A stretch of 27,046 bases of DNA from JANRKB01 sp033763695 (GTDB lineage Bacteria > Planctomycetota > Phycisphaerae > Phycisphaerales > UBA1924), in NCBI GenBank assembly GCA_033763695.1, contig JANRKB010000053.1:1-27046 (forward strand), read 5' to 3'. Made by a program: the position numbers and the translations under genes. Below the pieces are notes generated by a model. That model had not been told where the DNA came from, did not search any database, and saw nothing but the letters and a program-made list of their open reading frames with translations. Below are positions 14,242 through 22,014 of the stretch, piece by piece. Each line of letters starts with the position of its first letter. Within the stretch, counting starts at the first letter, position 1.

Positions 14242-15462
14242 ATGCGCAAGCGCAGCGAACTGACAGCCGCGGAGGTGATCGGCCTCCACGAGTCACTCGA
14301 TCGCAAGCTCGAGCGTGTGGGACTGCGCACGCAGCCCGAGGTGGCGATGCGTGTGCTGGAGCTGGTACAGAACCCGCAGGCGCAGGTGCGCGATTATGCC
14401 GCGGTGGTGCGGACAGATCCGACGCTGTCGGCGCGACTGCTGCGTCTGGCGAACTCGGCGGCATTCGCGCAGCGCACGGCGTGCACAAGCCTTGATCGTG
14501 CGTGCATCATCCTGGGAGTTGAGCGGCTGCGCGCGCTGGCGATGGGCTTCTTTATGAGCCGCGACGCGGCGGCAACGCCGGACGAAGCGATCGCGCGGCA
14601 GTTGTGGGGACAGCTCATCTTCCGCGGATGCCTGGCGGCGAAACTGGCGCAGCACATCGCGCCGGGGCTGACGAGCGAGGCGTTTGTGGTTGGCCTGATG
14701 CTCGATGCGGGCGTGCCGCTGATGGCGCGGATTGTGGGATTCAAGTATCTGGAGCTCCTTGGCCAGGGTTATGCGCCGGGAAAGCAGTTTCGCCAGGAGT
14801 TCACGGAGTTCGAGTTCACGCATGTGGACGTGGTGGTGACGCTGCTGCGGCGGTGGAGACTGCCCGAGACGCTGCTGCGGCCGATCGAGAGGCACCACAC
14901 GCCGCCGGGCGAGAGCAAGCGAAACGACACGATGGTGCAGTTGCACCGAATCGCGTACTACGTGGGTGCTGTGGATGTGGACGCGATTCAGGCCGCGCCG
15001 ACTGCGACGCCGCCGCTGTCGCTGATGGCGGAGCGGACGATGGGTCTGACGGCGGATCGGCTGGGGAGCGCGATCCGCGATGCGATTGGCGAGTATCGCC
15101 TGATCGGTGAACTGTTCAACGATGTCGCCGAGGCGATGCCGACGCCTGATGAACTGGCGGACTGCGTGCATGATCAGTTGACGCGGCTGGTTGAGGAAGT
15201 GCTGATGCGGCCGCAGGCGGCAGCGGTCGACAGCAACCAGCACGGGACATTCCGACTGGGCGGATTCGTGGTGGAGCTGGAGCGCCAGCCGAACTCGGGA
15301 ATCGTGGCGTATATCGCCGATTCATCGGGCGCGCGGATCGTGAGCCACGAGATGGCGCTGGATGAGGCGGGCGTGCCGGCGATTCGAACGGGATTGCAGC
15401 TTGACCCAGACCCGGCGGACGACGTCGAGGCGATCAATACGTTCCTTGGCAAGGCGGCGTGA
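14242..15462 (+). CDS. HDOD domain-containing signalling protein
   Basis: A 406-residue cytoplasmic protein. Residues about 20-230 form an HDOD domain, the HD-related output module found in bacterial signal transduction: TQPEVAMRVLELVQNP, VVRTDPTLSARLLRLANSAAF, then LDRACIILGVERLRALAMG. The true HD metal-binding pairs are not conserved, as is usual for HDOD, so no phosphodiesterase activity is predicted. The last 170 residues show no known domain; near the C terminus a segment (about residues 330-400) may be a small beta domain. The ATG at 14242 is preferred over an open frame 21 codons upstream because GGCGGGGA lies just before it. It stands alone and converges on the PIN/TRAM gene. Confidence 0.85.
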   Translation: MRKRSELTAAEVIGLHESLDRKLERVGLRTQPEVAMRVLELVQNPQAQVRDYAAVVRTDPTLSARLLRLANSAAFAQRTACTSLDRACIILGVERLRALAMGFFMSRDAAATPDEAIARQLWGQLIFRGCLAAKLAQHIAPGLTSEAFVVGLMLDAGVPLMARIVGFKYLELLGQGYAPGKQFRQEFTEFEFTHVDVVVTLLRRWRLPETLLRPIERHHTPPGESKRNDTMVQLHRIAYYVGAVDVDAIQAAPTATPPLSLMAERTMGLTADRLGSAIRDAIGEYRLIGELFNDVAEAMPTPDELADCVHDQLTRLVEEVLMRPQAAAVDSNQHGTFRLGGFVVELERQPNSGIVAYIADSSGARIVSHEMALDEAGVPAIRTGLQLDPDPADDVEAINTFLGKAA

Positions 15463-15499
15463 GAATGCACTGGGTCGCGTGCGAGCGTGCGCGAGAGCG

Positions 15500-16852
15500 C
15501 TAGCGCCGCGGATTGCGGGGCGTGCCGCCACGGATCGAGCGCGGCGGGCGCGGCGGGAATGGACCGCCAGCGTTGGGCGATTCGCGCTGCGTGTGCTCGG
15601 TCGAAGCGGACTCGATATCGTCGCTCGGCGCGTCGGGTGACGTGTCGAGTGGGCCGCGCGCGTCGGATGCGGTCTCGGCAGAAGGCGCCCCGTTCGGCGA
15701 CTCGGACGATGCGCCAGTCGTGGCAGGCTCGGCGAGCTTGGCGAAGATCAAGCGGCCTGCGGCGGTCTGCAGCGTGGACGTGACGATGGAACTCACAACC
15801 GTGCCGATGCGGTCTGCCGCGTCGTCGACGACGACCATGGTGCCGTCGTCGAGATAGCCGACGCCTTGGCCGGGCTGCTCGCCGGCGCGCGTGAGCATGA
15901 TCGTGAGTGACTCGCCGGAGACGAGCGAGGGCTTGACGGCGGCGGCGAGCGTGTTGATGTTGACAACTTCGACGCCCTGAATCTGGGCGACGCGGCTGAG
16001 GCCGGAATCGGTCGTGACGATGATCGCGGGCATCGCGCGGGCGAGCTCGATGAGGATCTGATCGACGCCTTGGCTGCGTGCGGGCGCGTCGTCGATGGTG
16101 ACGTCGAGGCTGGAGCGTTGCAAGCGCGTGATCACGTCCAGCCCGCGGCGGCCCTTGGCCCGCTTGAGGCGGTCGCTGCTGTCGGCGAGCGTTTGGAGTT
16201 CGGTGACGACGCACTTGGGGATGACCATCGGCGACTGGATGATGCCGGTCTGGGCGATGTCGACGAGGCGGGCGTCGATGAGCGCGCTGGAGTCGATCAG
16301 GAGCGGACGCACGCCGCGGATCTGCTTGGCGAACTCGACGTAGGGGATGACGAGTCGGAAGTCGTCCTGGGTCTGAAGGACGATGGAGATTGCGAGGTAG
16401 GCGAGCGAGATGCCCATGAGCACTTTGATGAGCGCGACCTGGCCCTCGAACTTGATCTCGTAGGTCTTGACGAGCAGATCGATGATGGCGCTGAGGGCGA
16501 TGGTGGCGATGAGCGCGGCGAGCAGGCCGAGCACAATCGAGATGAGCGTGGAGATCTTCTTCTTGGGGGTGAGCAGGTCGGCGGCGAGGACAACAGCGGC
16601 GAGAGCCGCGGTGATGGCGAGAACGACCCAGAACTGCTGGCCGCGGACGACTTCGGCGGGGGCGGATTGCGGGTTGATGCCAAAGAGGTTGAGGAAGGTG
16701 ACGGTGAAGAGCAGGACGACGAAGACCAGCCGCACGGCGCGGACGAGGATGGCTCGATGACGTGCGGCGACGGCGATCGGGTCTTCAAGCGGCGCGGTGC
16801 GCGGCGACGCGGCTTCGAACTGCGAGTCGGGGTGGAGGTGTGATTCACTCAC
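15500..16852 (-). CDS. PIN/TRAM domain membrane protein (YacL-like)
   Basis: A 450-residue protein. After a polar N terminus come four likely membrane helices (about residues 36-58, 74-92, 103-126 and 141-161). A PIN nuclease domain follows: LLIDSSALIDARL, the VTELQ stretch and IIVTTDSGLSRVAQ carry its acidic residues. A TRAM domain (about residues 315-375, GESLTIMLTRAGEQ...GQGVGYLDDGTMVVVDDA) comes next. This order matches Bacillus YacL, a membrane-bound putative RNase. The last 70 residues are Pro/Ser/Arg-rich and disordered, an extension not expected in the family. It starts with GTG. The function is inferred from the family. Confidence 0.88.
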   Translation of the reverse strand: MSESHLHPDSQFEAASPRTAPLEDPIAVAARHRAILVRAVRLVFVVLLFTVTFLNLFGINPQSAPAEVVRGQQFWVVLAITAALAAVVLAADLLTPKKKISTLISIVLGLLAALIATIALSAIIDLLVKTYEIKFEGQVALIKVLMGISLAYLAISIVLQTQDDFRLVIPYVEFAKQIRGVRPLLIDSSALIDARLVDIAQTGIIQSPMVIPKCVVTELQTLADSSDRLKRAKGRRGLDVITRLQRSSLDVTIDDAPARSQGVDQILIELARAMPAIIVTTDSGLSRVAQIQGVEVVNINTLAAAVKPSLVSGESLTIMLTRAGEQPGQGVGYLDDGTMVVVDDAADRIGTVVSSIVTSTLQTAAGRLIFAKLAEPATTGASSESPNGAPSAETASDARGPLDTSPDAPSDDIESASTEHTQRESPNAGGPFPPRPPRSIRGGTPRNPRR

Positions 16853-16955
16853 GCAGGTAGTGTACGAAAACCGTGCTCACAATGATGCACGAATCCCGCG
16901 GGCGGATGCGGCCAGGAGCGGGGACGGGGCATCTCGTAGCGGTCGACGCGGCGGA

Positions 16956-18700
16956 TTATGCCGGGGGCGGCGTCTGGCGGCGCTGCACGCCGACGATGCG
17001 AGCATTGAAGAGCTCGATCGCTTCCTTGACGAGCGGATGCTCGGCGAGGGCGGGCACCTTCGCATTGGCCGCAGTGATGGGCGTGGTGAGCGTGCTGATT
17101 CGCTCGCGATTGGCGGCGGCATCGCCCGCGATCTTGAGGCGCAAAGGCTTGCCGAAGACGCGGCGGAGGAGGTCTTCGATTTCGGGCGCGGCACCCTGCA
17201 CGGCAGCGGCGAGATCGGACTCGGCGGTGACGATCGCGTGCTCGTCGCTCAACTCGGAGAGTTGCACCGACTCGACGAGGATCTTGATGCGACGCGTGGT
17301 GGCGGCATCAACGACCTTGGCCCAAGACGCCGCGACCGGAGTGCCGGTGTGGGCGGGTGAGGCCGGTGCAGATGCAAAGGGCTTGCTCTCGACAACCGCG
17401 GGCGCATCGGCTTGGGGCGCAGTGTGTGCCGCGTGCGTGCGCGGCGGAGGCGGCGGCGAGACCAGCGGACGCGCGGGAGCGGCCGCAGGCGGCGGAGCTG
17501 GAAGCACGGCGGGCGGAGCGGCGGGCGGTTGCCCAAGGGGCGAACCCGGTCGCGGCGCAGCACCCGCCGTCAGACTTTTTTTGCCGCGATGGCTCCGGCG
17601 TTGGCGCGGCCCGCGATGAACGCGCTGACATCCGCAAGCTTTTCGGTCATCGCCAGGCGCACGATGAGCATGTCGAGCAGTGCACGCGGGGCGGCGGAGT
17701 TCTTCGCGGCACGCTGCACGTTCTCGCAGAGTGCCATCATGTGGACGATGCCTGCGGGGTCGAAGCGTGCGGATCGCTTGGCCTCGGCGGCGCGGGCGTC
17801 GGTGGAGAGGTCGACGAGCTCGCTGTCCGGGCCGCAGGCGGCGAGGACCATGAGATCGCGGAGGCGTTCGATGAGCGTCTCGATGACCTGATCGACGGAG
17901 ATGCCGCGCTTGAGGAGTTCGTCGGCGCGCTCGAGAGCGATCTTGGGTTCGCCGTCGGCGAGGGCGTCGAGCAGGTTGCCGACGAGTACGCGGCTGGGCA
18001 GGCCGAGGAGTTCTTCGAGGAGTTTAACGGTGAGCAGCTCTTCGCCGCTGGCGAGCAGGCGATCAAGCAGTGAGAGCGCGTCGCGCATCGAGCCGTTGCC
18101 CAGGCGCGCCACGGCGTGGAGGAGTTCGGGCTCGGCCTTTTTCTTCTCGAGGTCGAGCACTTCCTTGAGGTGCTCGGCGATCTTGCTGGCGGGGATGTTG
18201 CGGAAGTCGAAGCGCTGGCAGCGAGATTGAATCGTCGCGGGGACTTTCTGCGGGTCGGTGGTCGCGAGGATGAACTTCACATGCTCGGGCGGCTCTTCCA
18301 TCGTTTTGAGGAGCGCGTTGAACGCGGCGGTCGAGAGCATGTGGACTTCGTCGATGATGTAGATCTTGTACTTGCCACGGAGCGGGCGGTAGGCAGCGTT
18401 GGCGATGAGCTCGCGCACGTTGTCGACGCCGGTGTTGGAGGCGGCGTCGATCTCGATGGTGTCGGTGTCCTTGCCGGCCATGATGGCGGCGTCGACGTCG
18501 GGGGTGCCGCCGTTGAGAGCCTTGGCGAAGATGCGGGCCATAGAGGTCTTGCCGACGCCGCGCGTGCCGCAGAAGAGATAGGCGTGCGCGACGCGACCGG
18601 CGTCGATGGCGTTGCGGAGGGTCTTGGCGATGGCTTCCTGGCCGACGACTTCGTCGAAACCCTGGGAGCGATAGCGGCGTGCGAGGACGGTGTAGGACAT
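16956..18700 (-). CDS. dnaX: DNA polymerase III tau subunit (via -1 frameshift)
   Basis: The full-length clamp-loader subunit, 581 residues, is obtained if ribosomes slip back one base at A7 (17582-17576). Residues 1-375 are the AAA+ and collar domains: Walker A GTRGVGKTS, Walker B DEVHML, sensor ATTDPQKVPATIQSRCQ. The four-cysteine zinc module normally between Walker A and EIDAAS is missing. After the slip comes a Pro/Ala-rich linker and a C-terminal domain (W-A-K-VVDAA, then IEDLLRRVFGKPLRL) typical of tau, which binds polymerase and helicase. The zero frame stops three codons after the slippery run. The -1 frame stays open for 206 codons, far more than chance allows given its tau-like ending. 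Confidence 0.85.
17553..17596 (-). promoter_or_regulatory. Programmed -1 frameshift signal in dnaX
   Basis: On the coding strand: an internal Shine-Dalgarno-like GGAG (17596-17593), a 10-base spacer, then A_AAA_AAA (17582-17576) in the correct X_XXY_YYZ phase. A GTC-TGA (six bases, zero-frame stop) and a stem CGGCG/CGCCG with a 7-base loop (17569-17553) follow. A second GGG-TTCG-CCC hairpin lies further downstream. Spacing of all three parts matches the E. coli dnaX site. Transcriptional slippage on A7, as in Thermus, is the alternative. Confidence 0.8.
17570..18700 (-). CDS. dnaX: DNA polymerase III gamma subunit (zero-frame product)
   Basis: The unshifted dnaX product, 376 residues ending AIAAKKV at a TGA. 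It keeps the ATPase and oligomerisation domains but lacks the tau tail, exactly as gamma does in E. coli. It would act inside the clamp loader with delta and delta-prime. The two products share the same start codon at 18700. Confidence 0.85.
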   Translation of the reverse strand: MSYTVLARRYRSQGFDEVVGQEAIAKTLRNAIDAGRVAHAYLFCGTRGVGKTSMARIFAKALNGGTPDVDAAIMAGKDTDTIEIDAASNTGVDNVRELIANAAYRPLRGKYKIYIIDEVHMLSTAAFNALLKTMEEPPEHVKFILATTDPQKVPATIQSRCQRFDFRNIPASKIAEHLKEVLDLEKKKAEPELLHAVARLGNGSMRDALSLLDRLLASGEELLTVKLLEELLGLPSRVLVGNLLDALADGEPKIALERADELLKRGISVDQVIETLIERLRDLMVLAACGPDSELVDLSTDARAAEAKRSARFDPAGIVHMMALCENVQRAAKNSAAPRALLDMLIVRLAMTEKLADVSAFIAGRANAGAIAAKKV

Positions 18701-18801
18701 AGGGGCGATTGTAGAGGAGGGGGCGGGGGAGCGGGAACCCGCAAGATGTGCGATTCGCGGGGATTTGCTCGGTTCTTGGCGAGAAATACGGCCAACTTTC
18801 T

Positions 18802-18969
18802 ATGGAGCGGGAGGGCGAGCACGGCCAGACTTGCATCCGCGGGCAACGTCTGACGGTGCGGCGCGTCGTGGAGGCGGTCGCGCTGTACCCGGCTCGCGCG
18901 GAACTGCGGCGGCAGTCCCCGGAACTTGATGACGAGGAGATTCGTCAGGCGCTGGCGTTCGGTCGCTGA
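18802..18969 (+). CDS. DUF433-like protein (orphan antitoxin-type)
   Basis: A short protein, 55 residues from the ATG at 18802; a GTG at 18748 would add 18 residues. The core HGQTCIRGQRLTVRRVVEAV...SPELDDEEIRQALAF follows the DUF433 pattern (HGxPCIRGTRIxVxxVL, then YPxLTxEDIxxAL). DUF433 proteins are usually antitoxin-like partners of DUF5615/PIN toxins, but no such gene follows here. It ends right after the core instead of the usual A-rich tail, so it may be trimmed or decayed. It sits between dnaX and a membrane protein, both on the other strand. Confidence 0.6.
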   Translation: MEREGEHGQTCIRGQRLTVRRVVEAVALYPARAELRRQSPELDDEEIRQALAFGR

Positions 18970-19059
18970 CCCTTCCACGTGATAGATGGCCACCCGATCG
19001 ATCGCGGCGCGATCAGTCCTTGCCGCCGATCCAGTGCGCCTGCCGAAGCAACCGGGAGA

Positions 19060-19578
19060 TCACTGGGATGCAGAAGCCCGGCTTTGACGCCGACGCGTCA
19101 CGATGACACACGCCACGAGGCCAAGTCCGCCGAGAACGCCCGAGGCGTAACTCGCGGTGTGCGCCCCCGCGCAGACGACGATGGCGGGGTACTGCTCTGG
19201 TGTGATCTCGACCCGCATCTCGGTCTGCTCCCACGGCGGAGCGACGCTTGGCGCGACCATCGCGCCCGCGACCGCGCACAACCCCACGACGCCGAGCAAG
19301 ACAAGCAGTGGGATGACAAGCTGGCGGGGCTCGAGGCGATTTGACTTGCCGAGGCGGGACGCGACCGCGACGAGCACACCCAACGGCAGCCCGACCCACC
19401 ATGTTGCAACCACGCCCCACACGAGTGCGATGATGGTCGGGTTGGTCGAGTCGATGATGTGCGGGTGAAGCACCGTGAAGTATTCAAGGCAGATTCGAAC
19501 CGTGACCTGGTCGTGGATGATGCCGTAGGTCACGGCAGCAGCGACGCACTTGGCGATGATGACGAGAAACTGCTTCAT
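19060..19578 (-). CDS. Conserved hypothetical membrane protein
   Basis: A 172-residue protein with four hydrophobic segments (about residues 4-20, 48-72, 86-110 and 138-161) and an Arg-rich C-terminal tail. The N-terminal phrase HDQVTVRICLEYFTVLHP followed by WGVVATWWVGLPLG is shared, as far as I recall, by a family of uncharacterised bacterial inner-membrane proteins. Function is unknown. A Glu-rich loop lies between helices 3 and 4. It lies between the SRP RNA gene and the dnaX region on the same strand. Confidence 0.75.
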   Translation of the reverse strand: MKQFLVIIAKCVAAAVTYGIIHDQVTVRICLEYFTVLHPHIIDSTNPTIIALVWGVVATWWVGLPLGVLVAVASRLGKSNRLEPRQLVIPLLVLLGVVGLCAVAGAMVAPSVAPPWEQTEMRVEITPEQYPAIVVCAGAHTASYASGVLGGLGLVACVIVTRRRQSRASASQ

Positions 19579-19679
19579 CAGGTGCGAATCGTACTTCCGA
19601 CGGGTGCGTACGACAGTCGACTCGATGAAGTCATCGATGCGACTGCGTGATCTGAAACATGCGGCTTATCCGGCAGGCG

Positions 19680-19713
19680 CACGATCACGACCCCAAAGCT
19701 GGTCGTGATCGTG
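19680..19713 (-). terminator. Hairpin downstream of SRP RNA
   Basis: Perfect 13-bp inverted repeat CACGATCACGACC / GGTCGTGATCGTG with an 8-base loop, 29 bases past the 3' end of the SRP RNA on the minus strand. No T run follows in either direction. It may end the ffs transcript. Confidence 0.5.
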
Positions 19714-19742
19714 GCACATTCCGAAGCGTGTGCAAGACAAGC

Positions 19743-19871
19743 CACTCCCCCCGATCGACGGCCAGGTTGCCGACGACCCGGAAAACGCCGCTTATGGCTG
19801 CTGCGGTCAAGCCCTGACCAGGTTCACGGGCCTCCCGTGCATCGGGCCCGGCCGTCGATCGAGGGGGAGTG
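19743..19871 (-). ncRNA. ffs: Signal recognition particle RNA (4.5S type)
   Basis: About 129 bases fold into the long bacterial SRP RNA rod. The ends pair almost without break: CACTCCCCC and CGATCGACGGCC at the 5' side with GGCCGTCGATCG and GGGGGAGTG at the 3' side. The apical part carries the diagnostic GTCAGG...AGCAGCC...TAAG core that binds the Ffh M domain. The apical loop reads GCTTGACC instead of the usual GGAA-type tetraloop. There is no Alu domain. A -10-like TATGCT seven bases upstream fits this 5' end. SRP RNA lies near dnaX in other bacteria (for example scr-dnaX in Bacillus), and dnaX is about 1 kb away on the same strand here. Confidence 0.85.
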
Positions 19872-19878
19872 AGCCACC

Positions 19879-19884
19879 AGCATA
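19879..19884 (-). promoter_or_regulatory. Possible -10 box of ffs
   Basis: TATGCT on the minus strand ends seven bases before the predicted first base of the SRP RNA, the normal distance to a transcription start. No good -35 is visible (GGCCAA at the expected place). Confidence 0.4.
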
Positions 19885-19946
19885 GCGCGGCAAATCGCGT
19901 TTGGCCTGCTGCGCTCAGACAGGGAGCTGGCGGCGATATTCGGCTC

Positions 19947-19973
19947 GGCTCGGAGATCCGAGCCACCAAAGAC
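19947..19973 (-). repeat. 27-nt palindromic element, copy 2
   Basis: Identical to 4460-4486: GGCTCGGA / TCCGAGCC around GA, then ACCAAAGAC on the plus strand. It lies 27 bases after the stop of the minus-strand gene that ends at 20001, in the same orientation to that gene as copy 1 has to prmC. Confidence 0.7.
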
Positions 19974-20000
19974 ACGGGCAAGACAGACGAGCAATACATA

Positions 20001-20777
20001 TTACAATCGCCGGATGTCGGAGACTCGGACGCGGAGGCACTCGACGCCGCCGATCGAGACGAGGTCGCCTTGGACTTCAACGGGGTCGGCGACGAGGGGC
20101 AGGATCTGATCAGAGATCGGTTCGCCATGCTCGTCGGCGAGGAGCGTGAAGCGGAGCGTGCCGTCGGGCAGGGTGCTGACGAGCATGGGCGGGATACCGC
20201 CACGGACGCAGAGGGAGGCGCAGGCCTTGTGGGTCTTGCCGTCGCCGGGCTTCATTGCGCCGAGGTAGCACTTGGAGTCGACGATCTCGCCGCGGAGCGC
20301 AATGCGACCGAGGGATCGCGGCGCGGCTGTCGCGGCGGGCGAAACTGTTGCCGGCGCGGCGGTGATGGCGTCGGGCGATGGGTCGAGTTCGAGCATCTCG
20401 CGGCCGTCGCGATGCAGGCGCGTGCCGCGGATGGAGACGCTTTTGCCGAGGAGCGGCAGGGCGCGTTGACCTCCGCCGTGCTTGCCGGCTTCGACGATCA
20501 AGAGCGGGCGGGCGTCGGGAGCATCGGGAAGCAGCATCGCGTAGGGGATGGCGATGATCTGGCCGGAGAAGGTCTGGATCTGTGCGTCGTCCCATGTGCC
20601 GCCGCCGGCGTTGCGGCGTGATTCACTCCAGACACCGGCGAGGCCCGCGATGAATGTCAGCAGGATCGCGACGAGGATGCGGAGCAGCGCGGCGAGCGAC
20701 GAAGGAACGAGCAAGTAGTTGACGTAGAACTCGTCAGGGTGCGACGGCGCGGCTTGGCGTTCGCGCGGTGGGCTCAT
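20001..20777 (-). CDS. Membrane-anchored protein of the Rieske/ferric-reductase operon
   Basis: A 258-residue protein of unknown function. One membrane helix (about residues 27-49, PSSLAALLRILVAILLTFIAGLAG) follows a polar N terminus. The outer part has two beta-rich halves that look alike: FSGQIIAIPYAM...KSVSIRGTRLHRDGREMLEL and LRGEIVDSKCYLG...EVQGDLVSIGGVECLRV, both OB-fold-like. The second half holds three cysteines in DSKCYLGAMKPG and HKACASLCVRGGIPP, a possible cofactor or metal site. The ATG overlaps the stop of the Rieske fusion gene (ATGA), so it is translationally coupled and probably an accessory subunit of that redox complex. Confidence 0.75.
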   Translation of the reverse strand: MSPPRERQAAPSHPDEFYVNYLLVPSSLAALLRILVAILLTFIAGLAGVWSESRRNAGGGTWDDAQIQTFSGQIIAIPYAMLLPDAPDARPLLIVEAGKHGGGQRALPLLGKSVSIRGTRLHRDGREMLELDPSPDAITAAPATVSPAATAAPRSLGRIALRGEIVDSKCYLGAMKPGDGKTHKACASLCVRGGIPPMLVSTLPDGTLRFTLLADEHGEPISDQILPLVADPVEVQGDLVSIGGVECLRVRVSDIRRL

Positions 20778-21856
20778 TGCGCGACCTCCGCACGGCGGGA
20801 GGACTCAGGATCCGCGACGACCGTGGTCGGCGTGCCGGGCGGCAAGGCGCGGGCGTTCACTTGGACGCGGCCTGCGACGATGCGGACTTGATAGGTGGGG
20901 ACTTTCTCGACGAACGGCGGCGGGGCGCAGCCGTCGGTGGCGCGGTACTGCCAGCCGTGCCATGGACAGGTGACGCAGCCGTCGACGACCTTGCCTTCGC
21001 CGAGCGGCCCACCCTGGTGGGCGCAGACGTTGGTGATCGCGGCGATGGTGCCGCCGCCGCGGAAGACGGCGATGCGTTCGCCGCCAGGCGCACTCACGAT
21101 GCGAGCGCGATCGAGGGGCAGGTCGCCGGGAGCGGCGACGTCGATCCACGGGCCGTCGACGGCGTGCGGCGCGCGATCTGTGCGGACCTCGCGGAGCGCG
21201 GCGATGATGTGCAGCGTGGAGAGCGCGACTGCGCCGATGCCGAGAAGCGCAAGCAGTGTTGTGCCCTCGCCGGGGCGATTGCTCTGTGCCGCCCCGAAGC
21301 CGACGTGCGCGAGCAGCAGCACATACGCGGCGTACACACTCATGTGGAGCGATTTCCATGCGCGCGGGCCGAGCAACTTGAGCCAGAAGTCATGACTGGT
21401 CGCGGCGAGCAGAAAGAGTGCGACGAGCGCAACAAGACCGAACGGCTCGAAGGGGATCGCGGAAAGGCTTATGAACGTCGCGCTGCTGCGGAGCAAGGAG
21501 TCGAACGGGTTCAGAACGCCAAAGCCGTGGTAGTACCCGGTGACGATGACTGCGTGGATGAGGGCAATACAGAACGTGATGACGCCGAGGTGGCGACGGT
21601 TGAAGAGCAGCGGCAGCACGCGCGGCCAGAGACGCGCGAGCGGGCCGATTGCGACGATGACGTGCAGCAACGTGATCGCGCACGCGCCGGTCGCGCGGAT
21701 GACGAGCACCTCTGGGCCGGGGGCTTGGCCCGCGGGGGCGAGGAGCAACGACGCCGCGACGAAGACACCGATGAAGATGGCGATCGCGGCAAGAACAACG
21801 AGGTCATAGATGACCTTGTGCCGACTCCATTGAACTGTGGTGTAGCCGACGCTCAT
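20774..21856 (-). CDS. Ferric-reductase-like membrane domain fused to a Rieske [2Fe-2S] domain
   Basis: A 360-residue redox protein. The first 225 residues have six or so helices of the ferric reductase-like transmembrane family, with His residues positioned for haem (ITLLHVIVAIG, CIALIHAVIVTGYYHGF, KSLHMSVYAAYVLLLAHVGFG). The C-terminal 110 residues are a Rieske domain: ligands C-A-H and C-P-W-H in VCAHQGGPLGEG and CVTCPWHGWQYRATDG. Electron flow between a b-type haem and an iron-sulfur cluster across the membrane is inferred. The frame extends far upstream, but the ATG at 21856 fits the family start and overlaps the previous gene by four bases. The physiological donor and acceptor are unknown. 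Confidence 0.88.
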   Translation of the reverse strand: MSVGYTTVQWSRHKVIYDLVVLAAIAIFIGVFVAASLLLAPAGQAPGPEVLVIRATGACAITLLHVIVAIGPLARLWPRVLPLLFNRRHLGVITFCIALIHAVIVTGYYHGFGVLNPFDSLLRSSATFISLSAIPFEPFGLVALVALFLLAATSHDFWLKLLGPRAWKSLHMSVYAAYVLLLAHVGFGAAQSNRPGEGTTLLALLGIGAVALSTLHIIAALREVRTDRAPHAVDGPWIDVAAPGDLPLDRARIVSAPGGERIAVFRGGGTIAAITNVCAHQGGPLGEGKVVDGCVTCPWHGWQYRATDGCAPPPFVEKVPTYQVRIVAGRVQVNARALPPGTPTTVVADPESSRRAEVAQ

Positions 21857-22014
21857 GGCGCACCGCGGGAAGATGAGGACGCATCGGCGGCGCGGCTTTG
21901 GAGGACATTGGCGCGATACTGGGCGGCGAACCACGCGAGCGCAAGCAGCGCGACGCAGCACGCAGGGACGATGCACCAAAGCGCGAGGTGACGACGACGC
22001 AGATCGCGCGTCAT
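21853..22014 (-). CDS. Small single-helix membrane protein
   Basis: A 53-residue protein: an Arg/His-rich start (MTRDLRRRH), one helix (about residues 11-30, ALWCIVPACCVALLALAWFAA) and a short Ser/Ala-rich tail. The stop overlaps the Rieske fusion gene ATG (ATGA) and the start overlaps the stop of the gene before it (ATGA). The double coupling is the main reason to call it real. It resembles the small subunits of cytochrome complexes, but no family is recognised. Confidence 0.7.
   Translation of the reverse strand: MTRDLRRRHLALWCIVPACCVALLALAWFAAQYRANVLQSRAADASSSSRGAP

Larger units (their letters stand above)
19579..20000. other. Intergenic region holding the SRP RNA gene
   Basis: 422 bases without a protein gene. 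It contains the ffs gene (19743-19871, minus) with its -10 box, a strong hairpin after its 3' end (19680-19713) and a copy of the 27-nt palindromic element (19947-19973). The remaining bases show nothing further. Confidence 0.7.

Noticed and set aside
15498..15507. GCGCTAGCGC palindrome between the HDOD and PIN/TRAM genes
   Set aside because: Only 10 bases, with no loop and no T run. It is too weak to call a terminator.
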